A stretch of DNA of 64,000 nt, taken from Erinaceus europaeus. Lineage: Eukaryota > Chordata > Mammalia > Eulipotyphla > Erinaceidae. Under the pieces are notes generated by a model that was not told where the DNA came from, searched no databases, and worked only from the letters and a program-made list of their open reading frames with translations. The stretch is from positions 97,903,141-97,967,140 of the forward strand of contig NC_080166.1 of the NCBI RefSeq assembly GCF_950295315.1. Reading direction: 5' to 3'. The position numbers and the translations under genes are program-made. Below, one piece after another: positions 12,505 through 23,344 of this stretch (the stretch's first letter is position 1; the number at the start of each line of letters is the position of its first letter).

Positions 12505-12615
12505 TTTATTTTATTTTATTTTTTCTGCCTCCAAGGTTATCGCTGGGGCTTGGTGCCTGCACTATGAATCCACTGCTCCTGGAGGCCATTTTCTCCATTT
12601 TGTTGCTGTTCTCCT
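12505..12615 (-). mobile_element. 3' module of long-form family A SINE, alone
   Basis: Antisense: an ATTTT tract, then ctgcctccaaggttatcgct, ggtgcctgcactatgaatcc and ctcctggaggccattttctcc. Only the extra 3' module is present; the tRNA-like head is missing. Confidence 0.75.
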
Positions 12616-12627
12616 AGAGATTTATTT

Positions 12628-12738
12628 GAAGAACACAAACATCTATCCACAAAGGCCTATGTACACCTATATCCATAGCAACACAGTTTGCAATATACCA
12701 AACCTGGAAGCGACCTAGGTGTCCAATAACAGGTGAGC
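12628..12738 (+). mobile_element. L1 ORF2 C-terminal fragment
   Basis: aaggcctatgtacacctata, then agcaacacagtttgcaatat, then aaacctggaagcgacctagg match the end of L1 ORF2 as seen at 36470-36545 and 49635-49710. The fragment is about 110 bp and lies head to tail with the SINE module just before it. Confidence 0.8.
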
Positions 12739-13447
12739 CCATTTCTTTAAGTTGAGAATTGATGTAGGTAGCCCTCAACTCAAAGGCTAATAACCACTGG
12801 TCTAGATAAGTCCCTTCATGAAGGAAACTGAGTCCCAAGAAATAAGGTCACCTGCCCAGGTCACAGCTATCAAGTGGCAGAATCACATTTCAAAATTAGC
12901 TTTTACTACAGGTTTACAGAGCAGAATAAAACTTTTGCTGGCCTCTGGGAATACGTGTAAGACTTGCAATGAATTAAGAGAAAATCCAAGCTGAAATCTA
13001 TTTGCCTGTAGAGTGATGTCTCATGGGTGCAAACTCTACCATTTTTCAGGCCTAATGACTTTTGAAAGCTGTTTTCAAGACTACATTAAGGAGTCATTAG
13101 ATCTGTTCTTAAATTCATCAGCCTGTATCAACATGTGTTTGGCCCAGAATCAATAAGAAGACCATGGGGGAAAGTACCTATGTGGCACATTCTACATGGT
13201 AGCTAGTAAACTAATGAGCCTATTCTACAAATACCAGCTTGGACATTGTGTTTCTTTCTCATATTGCTTTTCCTTATCCTCTACATATATTCTCTGAAGC
13301 TGATTTTGGGGAAAAAAAAATACAAAACTGATAAAAAAAAATCCCTGAAAAGTCTATGTAAAGAGCTTAGTAATTTGGCTGGTGTCACAGGTCTATTTTT
13401 GTAATTAAATTTCTCAAACTGTGTGGCCTTGGTCTTAATATGGTAAC
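12739..13447. other. Unique DNA, no gene seen
   Basis: Nothing recognised. Confidence 0.4.
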
Positions 13448-13517
13448 TCATTTTTTTTCTTTTTCTTTTTTCTTTCTTTCTTTCTCTCTCTCTCTCTCTT
13501 TTCTTTTGTTTTTTTAG
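13448..13517. repeat. CT-rich microsatellite
   Basis: A polypyrimidine tract: (TTTC)n, then (CT)9 at about 13482-13499, then T-rich. Confidence 0.9.
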
Positions 13518-13849
13518 GAGTGGGAGAGTTGAGTTGAATTACTTCATCCATTGTGATGATATAAACTTTAGACCTATATCTTTCTCACATAAAGTCAAAT
13601 ATTTCATTCTCATTGCAACTTATGGCTTATTAGTTCTTACAGTTACATGGGAAATCATTATTTAATATTACTGAAAAGAGAAAATGAATAGAATAGAGTG
13701 TAATGATCCTGAAAATAAATATGATAACAGGTGATGGCAACCCATCTTACAACCAAATGATAGTAAAGAAAATGACCACTTTGTGTTTAGAAGTTGTCAT
13801 TTATAATCAGATTTCCTGCATACACAGACACTGAGCTAGACAATGTTAT

Positions 13850-14066
13850 GTTCATTTTTATTTTTTGTAGTTACTGGAGCTTCATAACTCTGGGATGTTT
13901 TTGTTTTTTTTTTTTGTTTTTTTAATTTGGAGACAGAGAGAAAGGGATACACACCATAACATTTAATTTCTTCTTCCAATGTGGTAGGAGTTTGGCTCCA
14001 ACTAGCATTGAACATATGGTAAAACAAGTATACCATTTACGTGAGCTATTTTGCAGGTCTGTGTGT
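13850..14066 (-). mobile_element. tRNA-derived SINE (family D), old
   Basis: Antisense copy with a T-rich middle, then gagacagagagaaagggatac, then gtgagctattttgcaggtct at its tRNA-like end. It shares this layout with 29535-29690 and 40140-40391. Confidence 0.6.
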
Positions 14067-14309
14067 TTTGCTTTATTTATTTATTTTGATCTTTAAAACT
14101 CCTTCAAAAACATGCAATTATTTGCATTACAACCATACAACTTTTAAAAACAAGGATTAAAGGAAGTGGGATACACATTTTTACTACCCAGGGAACATTT
14201 GCCAATGTTTAGAGGAGTGTCAAAATAGCACCTAGGATTAGATACCACTGAATACGCAACAAAATAAACACATATGTGTGCCCACATAAGTACAGGCACA
14301 CACATGCTC

Positions 14310-14404
14310 TAGGACCTGGGTTCATGCTCCTAGCCACCCACTTGAAGGGGGAAGCTTCACAAGTGGTAGAGCAGTGCTGGAAGTGGTTTTTCTTTCTCTT
14401 TCCT
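14310..14404 (+). mobile_element. Partial tRNA-derived SINE (family A)
   Basis: It reads ggacctgggttcatgctcct, then gggggaagcttcacaagtgg, then gagcagtgctgg and a short CT-rich end. The first part of the head and the tail are missing; an L1 3' UTR begins directly after it. Confidence 0.7.
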
Positions 14405-14979
14405 AGAATGTTCCCAGATGCACCATGGACTGCAAGCTCAGACTGACAGGGACTCAGAGGTTACACAGGCTTCTGTGCTAAATATGAATATATATGAGCC
14501 ATAGGCATTTAGATACTTTATATTTGGGAGAGCTACTTTCTGCTCTAAACCAGTTTTCTAGTCCTAGACTCAACTCTGTCACCATCTACCCAGACAATAC
14601 TTTTAGTCCACCTGCATGTTAGCTATCAGATTTGGGCAAACATTACTAAAATCATGAGTCCTTTGGAACATACTTAAAATAGATTTCCTAGCTTCTTCCC
14701 ACACGAAGGTCCCTAGTTTCAACTAGTCTATTTCTATCCTGTTTATTAAACATTTTTTTCTTGCTTTATATCTTACCACCTTTCAGCCACCAAACTGCAA
14801 GCACTACTATGATGTCATCCTGACCTTCCTGGGAAGACAACCTCACCAATGTGTCCTGGAATCCCACCTCTCCAGAGCACTACCCCCCACTCAAGGGAAA
14901 GATAGAAAGGTAGTGAAAGATAGAAATGGGCTGGGGGTATGGATCGATGTGCCAACATCCACGTCCAGCAAAAAAAAAA

Positions 14980-15014
<35 letters not shown>

Positions 15015-15216
15015 AAACAATTACAAAATCCAGACCTTTCACCTTCTGCATCCCATAAAGAATTTTGGTCCATACTCCCAGAGGGATAAAGAATAGGGAA
15101 ATATCCAAAGAAAGGGATGGGACATAGAACTCTGGTGGGGGGAAACTCTATGGAATTATATGCCTGTTATCTTACAATCTTATTAATAAATATTAAATCA
15201 CTAATAAAATTTTTTT
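14405..15216 (+). mobile_element. L1 3' UTR, older long-UTR subfamily
   Basis: It is homologous to 15960-16735 and to 24040-25025. Shared landmarks are cctgcatgttagctatcaga, the ttcagccaccaa junction, caccaatgtgtcctggaa, ctcccagagggataaagaat and the end cttattaataaatattaaat with an A-rich tail. A (CA)n tract at 14981-15010 has replaced or expanded part of the UTR. The minus-strand frames 14815-15108 and 14891-15073 are shadows. Confidence 0.85.
14981..15010. repeat. (CA)n microsatellite inside L1 3' UTR
   Basis: About 15 CA units flanked by A-runs on both sides, at the place where the other copies read gcggggaagcaattacag. Confidence 0.92.
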
Positions 15217-15239
15217 TAAATTCCACAACTGCTTAGTGT

Positions 15240-15468
15240 TTCTTATCATCTAGAGTTTGTTTGTTTGCAGTGTTAGAACCTCATATATGCACTACTTTCA
15301 CACTTGAGTTTATAAAACTCATATATACCTGGAGAGAGAGATACCACAGTTCCGAAGTTTTGTCCAGCATTATGGCACTCCTGTGAAGTGCTGAGACTCG
15401 AACCTGCATTTTGGACATGTCAAGCCATGTGCTTTTCCCAGTGATTAATAGCTCTGGTCCTAGAGAAT
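15240..15468 (-). mobile_element. Probable old tRNA-headed SINE, family unclear
   Basis: The minus strand reads gaccagagctattaatcact, then ggcttgacatgtccaaaat, then gcaggttcgagtctcagcac, which includes a good pol III B box. The remainder has a short GA-rich stretch but matches no other copy closely. Confidence 0.5.
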
Positions 15469-15799
15469 TTTTCTGCACTTGCTATGGCAGACAACAACTC
15501 TTCCTTCTCTGTAAACTATTAAAGGCTCTTTAAGCTTAAAATACAAGCTTCTACCTTGTCTTTCTGCTTCATCTTATTAGAGACAGATAAGGCTGTGGGT
15601 TGGTCTCTTCTCAAACAAGTCTACATATTGACTCAGTCAATGAAAGCCAATGAAAACTTGTTTTCTCTAGTCTCTGGGAAGAATTAGTTCACAGTTAGGG
15701 AGTAACATTCATATCATAGGTTGTACTACTAATGATGAAATTTATTGCAGTTTAGTGAAAAGATGCTTAAGCATCAGTTTTCCATAAGCAGCATATGTT

Positions 15800-16735
15800 G
15801 GGTCTCATACTTCAGAGATGCACTTCTCTACTAGGTAAGAATGGGCCTCTCTGGGACCTTGCTCTCAGTGCGGAACAACAACGACAGGTGCTGTCTCACT
15901 CTCTGAAAGAAGGCTGGGTCAAAATAATCTGCCCTTGGATGAAGACCGGTCCTGAAATGAGTGCAGCCAAGAATGTTCCTAGCTATGACCATGGAATGCG
16001 AGCTGAGACCTACAGGGATGTACAGGTTACACAGGCCCCTTTGCTTAATATGGATCCCAGGTCAGATAGATGGGATTACAGTTAATTGTATTTATATACT
16101 TTTCCCATTCTGGGAGCTACTCTTTTCCCTGATCCAGCTTTCTAATGTGATTTCCAACTCTGACACCATCTCCCCAGTCAACACCTTTAGTCCACCTGCA
16201 TGTTAGTTGTCAGATTCAGGCAAAAATTAGTTAAGATACCTAAAATAGACTTCCTAGCTTTTTCCAAAACGGAGACCCCAAATCTCAGCTGCTATATTCT
16301 TACCATTAGGTTCCTTACTATTAAACAATTTGTTCTCCTTTATATCTTAATGCTTTTCAGCCACCAAGTTGCAGATGTACCATGACAGCAATGTGAATTC
16401 CCTGGGCAGATAATTCCACCAATGTGTCATGGAGCCACACCTCTCCAGAGCCCTGCCCCACTAGGGAATAATAGAAACATGCTGGGAGTATGGATTGACC
16501 TGCCAATCCCCATATTCAGGGGAGAAGCAATTACAGAAGTCAAACCCCCACCACCTTCTGCACCCCATAATGTTCCTGGATCCATACTCCCAGAGGGATA
16601 AAGAATAGGAAAGCTTCCAATGGAGGAAATGTGGAACTGGTGGTGGGAATTGTGTGGAATTGTACCTCTCTTATACAACGGACTTGTTCATCATAATTAA
16701 ATCAATAAAAAATTAAAAATAAATAAATTAAGAAT
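15800..16735 (+). mobile_element. L1 3' UTR, older long-UTR subfamily
   Basis: Nearly 0.94 kb of UTR, parallel to 14405-15216 and 23900-25025. It includes the block absent from the young subfamily (roughly 15830-16360), then cagccaccaagttgcagatg, gtgggaattgtgtggaattg and an A-rich tail at 16695-16735. The plus-strand frames at 15795-16085 and 15961-16206 fall in this UTR and are not genes. Confidence 0.85.
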
Positions 16736-17319
16736 AAAATACAGAGGAAAAAATATCAATTTTAAGCAATCTGTGAAAAGAAAATCTCTTACACAGTATA
16801 AGTAGTAAGTATTTTCTTCATTCTATTTTTTTTATACTGTTGCTTTTTTTTTGTAGTGTAGGAGTATTGTGGACATAGCACTGCTAAAGGTCACAAGAAT
16901 ACACATTATACTTGACTACAAACATGAGAGTTGATAGATTAGCTAATGGCTCAGCTATTTGGGAGAAGAGATGTAGGAGCATGGCTCCTCATATCAAGCT
17001 GTAGAATCTAGCCATTGTTTCTGGAATTTGTGTTTAATTCAAAATGAAATTATTTTTTGAAATTAGCTCTCTTTGGGATTAATGGTTATCATTCAGGTTC
17101 AGGATTTATACAAGTACAGAAACTCATCTAAATACAACTTGTGAAACACTGGATAAGTAGTTGATAGCTCTAAGGAAATAGGCATAGTAGAAAGACAATT
17201 TCAAACACTCTACAAAATTATGTGTATAGCTGTACACCCTGTGTGTGTGTGCGAATACGTGTGCATGTGTGTGTGTATGTGTGTGTGTGTGTGATTATTC
17301 TCCTTGAGATATTGTCCTG

Positions 17320-17350
<31 letters not shown>

Positions 17351-18293
17351 GTGTGTGTGTGATTATTCTCCTTGAGATATTGTCCTCTTAAGCTCTGCTT
17401 TCTCTTTCCTGATTTTCAATTGCTCCCCTCCCCCCACCAACTTTCAGAATTGTCTTTTCTCCTCAGTAACAAGTTTCAAAGGAATTAAGCAGGTAGTATC
17501 CAGAATGATAGGCTTCAATGATATATAATCTGTGTGACACAAACTATTACGATAAGCAAAAGGAAATGTTTGTCTACATAATATCATTCCAGGTTTCTCA
17601 TTGTTTATAGAATGACTGAGAGAAAATAATTTTTTTCTCTGGAGTTTTGGGAATTCACGTCAAATATACTCCTTTTCTTTTAGTTAATTCACACGTTATA
17701 TAGAGAAGAATCCTTCAAGATTTCTCCAAATATTATGGAAATTGAAGAGATCATTATGGAGATACTTGTTCAGAATCTCCTTTAATACTATTCTGGTTCA
17801 GCCTACCTTTTGTGTCTGTGGGCAGAACCGAAAAAATATGTAGTCCAACTTCAATACGTGTGGCAATTATAAAACTGCAAGCTCAGTGAACCAGACTTTG
17901 GTTTGGAGAAAAATATTCTGGCTCAGATACTTCTGTGATAAAAACTCCCATTGATTTTAGTGTACAGAGAATCTGGCACTCTAATTTTTCTCCAACTTTC
18001 TTTTTTGCTAAATCTACAACCATATGCAAACTGGTGACGCTTTGACTGTTAGGATGTTACTCAGAGTACACTCACATTGCTATACTCTATCCATATAGCC
18101 ATTATTTTTCAGAGAATTAGAATTTACAGCAACTATACCAGTTGAAAAAATTTTCTTGGAAGCCATGTGCATCAGTCAACAGAAATATATTAATACCGAC
18201 ACTATATTGCATATATTGAATATCTTAAAAACTTTGTCAGAATACCTCAGCTTTAGGGGGGGCTGGATTATTGTGTGGATTAAAATTACAAGT
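16736..18293. other. Unique DNA with TG repeats, no gene seen
   Basis: Apart from the TG-rich block at 17235-17386, nothing is recognised. Confidence 0.4.
17235..17386. repeat. (TG)n block with 68-bp internal duplication
   Basis: Two TG tracts are each followed by gattattctccttgagatat and tgtcct (starting 17293 and 17361). The period is 68 bp, so one TG-plus-unique unit was duplicated in tandem. Confidence 0.9.
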
Positions 18294-18482
18294 AGGGGGC
18301 AGACAGTAGTACTGCTGGTTTAGTGCGTACATTACCAGGCACAAGGACCCAGGTTCAAGCCCCTGCTCCCCACCCTAAGAAGGGAAGCTTTATGAGGGGG
18401 TGAAGCAAGTCTGCAGGTGTTTATCTTTCTCCCTCTTTATCCTTCCTCCCCTCTCAATTTATTGCTGTCTAATAAAAAATAA
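18294..18482 (+). mobile_element. tRNA-derived SINE (family A)
   Basis: The head reads gggggcagacagtagtactg, B-box-like aggttcaagcccc, the body gaagcaagtctgcaggtgtt, and the tail starts gctgtctaataaaaaat. Confidence 0.85.
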
Positions 18483-18485
18483 AAG

Positions 18486-18778
18486 GAGAGGGTTCAGATG
18501 GTGGCACACCTGATTAAGTCCACATAGTACTAAGCACAAGGACCCACACAAGGATCTGGTTTTGAGACTCCGCTCCCTGCCTGCACGGGGAATGCTTCAC
18601 AGCAGCGAAGCAGGTCTACAGGTGTCTGTTTTACTGTCTCACTCTTTATCTCCCCCTCTCCTGTCTCAATTTCTCTGTCATATCCAATATATATACATAT
18701 ATATATATTGCTAGGAACAGTGGCTTGTGTGCTGGCATGGAACCCCAGTGAAAACCTTGGAGAGAAAAGTAAATAAAT
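18486..18778 (+). mobile_element. tRNA-derived SINE (family A, long form)
   Basis: A second family A copy in the same orientation begins 3-4 bp after the first. It has the extra 3' module (ggaacagtggcttgtgtgct, ggaaccccagtgaaaacctt) after a TA-rich spacer at 18687-18709. Confidence 0.85.
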
Positions 18779-19363
18779 GGAAATAATGGCTATGGATTCA
18801 TCTTGCTAGCATTGAACCCCAGCCATAATACTGGTGCAATTTAAAAAAACAATCACAATTAAAAAGTGTCTTCACTTAATTCCATCAAACAACTGACTTT
18901 ACAGACACTATGAATGCACAATAGCATGTAATTTTTGTCTCATTAGAAAAGCTATAAATAACTAGATTTATTAACTTATTAGTGTGACATCAGTTATCAA
19001 ACATATATCTATATTATTAATACCTAACAATGATGTAAGACATTAAATGGCAGATAATGCAATCAATGAATGGCTCAGTGTTTTATCAATCAGTGACTAA
19101 CATGTACATTTTTTCAAACAATAAGCAAACTCCTTTTCACTTAAATTTTACCAATTTAATATTATGTAGCTGTGCATTTGATTTGGGCTTGTGATATTTG
19201 ATAATTCAAACAAACACTAACATGTAGAATGCAAAATCAATTTCAGAACATCTAAGTATATTCTTCCCTGACTCAGAACTCTCCAAAAATTAGTTAGTGC
19301 AAGTTAGTTATATTAAAACAGTTATTTATTCTGAAGATTAAATACAGTACTGATGCCTTTAGT
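18779..19363. other. Unique DNA, no gene seen
   Basis: Nothing recognised. Confidence 0.4.
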
Positions 19364-19525
19364 AAAAACAGAAACTGAGGGCAGGGGTAGATAGCATAAT
19401 GGTTATGCAAAGAGACTTTCATGCCTGAGATTCCAAAGTCCCAGGTTCAGTCCCCTGTACCACCATAAGCCAGAGCTGAGCAGTGCTCTGGTAAAAAAAA
19501 AAAAAAAAAAAAAAACAGAAACTGA
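19364..19525 (+). mobile_element. tRNA-derived SINE (family C) with perfect target-site duplication
   Basis: The body is 19379-19510: gggcaggggtagatagcata, then caaagagactttcatgcctg, then gagcagtgctctggt and a poly-A tail. The flanks aaaaacagaaactga at 19364-19378 and 19511-19525 are identical over 15 bp. Confidence 0.95.
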
Positions 19526-20065
19526 TACTGCTCAGGTGAATTAATACTCAAAATGCAACAGAGCTGGAGAGATAAAAACCAAGATTCTTGCAACTTATTA
19601 ATTTATTTCATTATTCCATACAGTAAATCTCTCAGAAATCGTTTAAATTTTCACTCCAAGGAGAAATAAATGCAAAATGTACTAGGTATATAAAATAGTA
19701 TCATATCCATAGAGGCAGTAGTGAGGAAATATACTTTGGTCAAAAAATAGGCACAGATACCCTTTTTAATTAGAATGTCCATTTTGTAATTAAAACAAAA
19801 TTTTTGGTTATACTAAATATGCCGAGGGTTCAGAGAAAGTACTCAGAATGAAACAATAGATACCCATTTCTTCAGCTTTTCATTTCAGAATAAGCATTGC
19901 CTTATTATCTTAATTATAATAGAATATAGCAATTTCGCAACTTATCTACAGTGTTGAGTGCATAGTCCATGCTTTTAAACTCAAGGAAAATATGGAAAAT
20001 GTCATTTTCTATTTTTAGAACTGTTTCTTGTAGGTTTATGAGGTAGTTCAAGCAAGCATACAGAT
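19526..20065. other. Unique AT-rich DNA, no gene seen
   Basis: Nothing recognised. Confidence 0.4.
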
Positions 20066-20424
20066 TTTTTTTCTCCTTAATTTTTTATTGGGAGGTTAAT
20101 GTTTTATAGTACAGTTAGTGGCACATAGACACAATTTCTCACCTTACCTAGTTAGGTGTCTGCAAAAGACTCCCATTCCCAAATTAGGTCCATCATCATA
20201 TACCAGGACCTGAAAGTCCCCCTCCCGTCAAGCCTCTTTCTGCCCTCCTTCCTCAGAGGTATTTGCTTTGATGCAATACATTACCAGTCCAAGTTTTATG
20301 TTGTGTTTCCCACTTCTATGCTTGTTTCTTAAGTTCCACCCATGAATGAAATCACCCCATATTCACCTTGCTTTTTCTAGCTTATATCATTTAATGTGAT
20401 TCCTTTCAATTGAATGTCTCTGTG
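20066..20424 (-). mobile_element. L1 3' UTR and tail (3' half of a 5'-inverted insertion)
   Basis: On the minus strand this runs from gaaaggaatcacattaaatg through gaaacaagcatagaagtggg and tgtattgcatcaaagcaaat to actaactgtactataaaac, attaacctcccaataaa and an A-rich tail. It is the short-UTR L1 3' end, as at 36650-36960. It abuts the oppositely oriented 20427-21117. Confidence 0.88.
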
Positions 20425-20426
20425 CA

Positions 20427-21117
20427 TCAAAAGAAACTACCACCAAAATAAACTCTTTCAGAATGGGAGAAGATCTCTTTAGGCCATACATTAAACAAAA
20501 GGTTAATAACCAAACTATATAAAGAGCTCACCAAACTAAGCAAAAACAACAAATGACCCCATCTGGAAATGGTGAAAATATTCACCAAAGAAGAGAACCA
20601 TAGGGCCAATGGACATATAAAAAAATTCTCAAAGTCACTGATTATCAGAGTAATGCATATAAAGACAATGAGTACCAACTTCACTCCTGTGAGAACATCG
20701 TACATCAGAAAGGACAGGAACAACAATTGTTGGAGAGGTTAAGGAGGTAGAAGAACCCTCCTGCAATACTGGTGGGAATGTAAGTTGGTCCAGACCCAGG
20801 GGAGAGCAGTCTGGAGAACTCTCAGAAGGCCAAATATGGACTTACCCTGCCTGACCTGGCAATGTCTTTCCTAGGGATATATCCTAAGGAAACAAATAGA
20901 TCTATGTATACCTATATTCACAGTAGCACAAAATTTGTAGTAGCCTAACAACAGATACTAAGATTTGTAGTACTTAACAACAGATAAGTAACTAAGAAAG
21001 TTGTGGAATATATACATAATGTAATATTATTCAGTTATTAAGAATGATGTCACTTTTTTCACCTCATCTTGGATGGAGCTCAAAGGAGTCATGTTAAGTG
21101 AGACAAGCCAAAATTAA
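20427..21117 (+). mobile_element. L1 ORF2 C-terminal segment (inverted 5' half)
   Basis: The plus strand encodes, with stops, the end of L1 ORF2: tttcagaatgggagaagatc, ctatataaagagctcaccaa, the cysteine-motif region near 20725-20800, gatatatcctaaggaaacaa, and finally gatggagctcaaaggagtca. It ends about where the minus-strand segment 20424-20066 begins in L1 coordinates, with some 25-30 bp of overlap. The minus-strand frame 20427-20726 is a shadow. Confidence 0.88.
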
Positions 21118-23154
21118 TAGTTTAATCAATATAAAGTCTTTAGTACAATCCATACAATATCTTAGGCCTTAACTTCTACTTATTTGAAGAAAACTGAAAT
21201 GTATGCACACACATGTATATGAAGATAATAGTCACTGTGTTATTTCTGATTCTTGTTACTAGTAAATAATATGGCATCGGTATAAGTTTCTAGATACAGG
21301 CTTTATAACAGAAGTGCTTACAACCTCTTAATATTGCCACTGTGAACAGCAATATAATAATATATTGTAACAATAAACATCCAATCAATGGCAGCTCATT
21401 AAAGTCAGAAACATCAATTTAGTTTAGGGAGAACAATCTACATGTTTGCAGTGGTCAGTGGAAGGGCTTGTCCATCAATGTCTAGTTCAATTCTTAAGTT
21501 GTATCTGACAAGTTACAATGGGTTTCATTAAGAGACTGGTGTGCAAGCTAATGTGAAGACCATCTGTCATTTTAATACAGGATCAATACAATCCATAACG
21601 AGTGCTCAGACTCATTTACTGGAGAAGAAAGGAGGTCAATGTACACTCCAGTGACCTGCTTATTATTTCCCACAGCTCTCACTTGCAATCTTTAAAATAC
21701 AAAACTAAATATAACCACAACCACTCTGTGGTAGAAGAAAGCTGTTATACATTTGTTCTTTGATTTCTCATTTTTCATCTTGGTAATATCTCTTCTTTCT
21801 GGCTCAAGGGTGTAATCCAGGGAAATTCCATTGAATTTTAGTTCTTTAAAAAGCACCTACTAAATGGCAATAATATGACCTACTTTACACACATAAAGCT
21901 CAAATAACTGTTAGATCAGCATACCAAAGTGTACCTAGAATAAAATGCAATTAATAATTAAGCAAAAGTAGGTGGTTCTAAAGAAAATTTGTTCTCTAAG
22001 ATCACCAAACCTTTTTATCTTGTGTTTCCTACATGAAAACTCTTGAAATTATAATACAAATATTTATTTGAATTAATTGTTTAAGCAGAAAGACCAAAGA
22101 CATGAATTATTAAATATACTTTTAAATGGAAGTTGAAGTATTTCTGAGAGGTATCAATTATGTATCTACAGTATTATTATAGCATAACCTTTGTAGTATT
22201 ATAAGGTTAGGTATATATATCCTGAGTAAGTATTTCACTTTGAAGATATAACTGGATGACAGGTCCTTGACCAGTGTTACTATTGCTGGACTAATAAAGG
22301 ATTAAAACTAATATCCTAAAATTATAATTCAACCACAAAAAGTTATAAACATACTTAATGGGTTAAATAAGATTTATTTCTTTAGGGCATTAGTTGTACC
22401 CACTAGTAAAGTACTTTTAATATTTATTAAATAAATAAACTCAAATTTACTAAGAGGAAGTATCAGTCAATTTTAGTCTCAAGTACTTCAAACAATGATT
22501 CATGGTGTAAGTTTTGTAAGGGTAAACTTTATGTTTAACTTGATATATACAGTATATGTGCATATATGTGGTTAATAATACTTTTAAATATTGTATTAAT
22601 TTCACCTGTTGATTATTAGGCTACAGTTTTAGCAATGCCTATCACTAGTCAGGAATATTAATAGTTAAGAATTGTGTATTCATGGCCATTGAAATGAATA
22701 ATAGTGGTAAGCAAGACTAGCCAAGGACTTATAAATAAATGTTTTTTTACCTTCATGAACAGAGGATTCAGCTTGTTCAGAAAGGCAATACCATCTGGAG
22801 TAGCAAGCTGGCTGCAGGAGAAGTTTCAGGATCATGCCAGATCTCTATAAGCCATATGAGCCCAAATTATGAAGGGGAATAAAACCCAAACAATTATTTC
22901 ACACCCAAGCTTTACCAGGCTACCTTCTGCAGCACTGATTTCAGAGAGCTGGAAATAAAAATAACTTCTGAGGAGAACATTTTCAAAGGTGCCAGGTGTG
23001 CTGTAGAAGCACACCCCATGTGAGGGAAGTGAAAAAGGTGCTGAAGTTTGAAGAACTTGTGTTTCTTATTACTGGCATGTCAAAGTATAAACTGTGACTT
23101 TGGTGGGGAAGACTGACATTGTATCTCTGCTGAACTAGCAGTCCAGATTTCTTT
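21118..23154. other. Unique AT-rich DNA, no gene seen
   Basis: About 2 kb with no recognised repeat or domain. The minus-strand frame 22832-23014 shows nothing recognisable. Confidence 0.45.
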
Positions 23155-23342
23155 TTCAACATTTTATTTATTTTGGATAGAGATAAAGAAAATGAGAGTG
23201 AAGAGGGAGAGAGAAGGTACCTGCATCACTGCTTTGCCACTTTTGAAGCTTCTCTCCTGCAGGTGGGGACCAGAGGCTTGAGTCTGCATCTTTGTGCATT
23301 GTAGTGTGTGCACTCTACCAGATATTTTACTTGCCTAGCCCC
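23155..23342 (-). mobile_element. tRNA-derived SINE (family A)
   Basis: Antisense copy: attttatttattttggatag, then aggtacctgcatcactgct, then gaagcttctctcctgcaggt, then ttgtgcattgtagtgtgtgc and cttgcctagcccc at the tRNA-like end. Confidence 0.87.
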
Positions 23343-23344
23343 TA

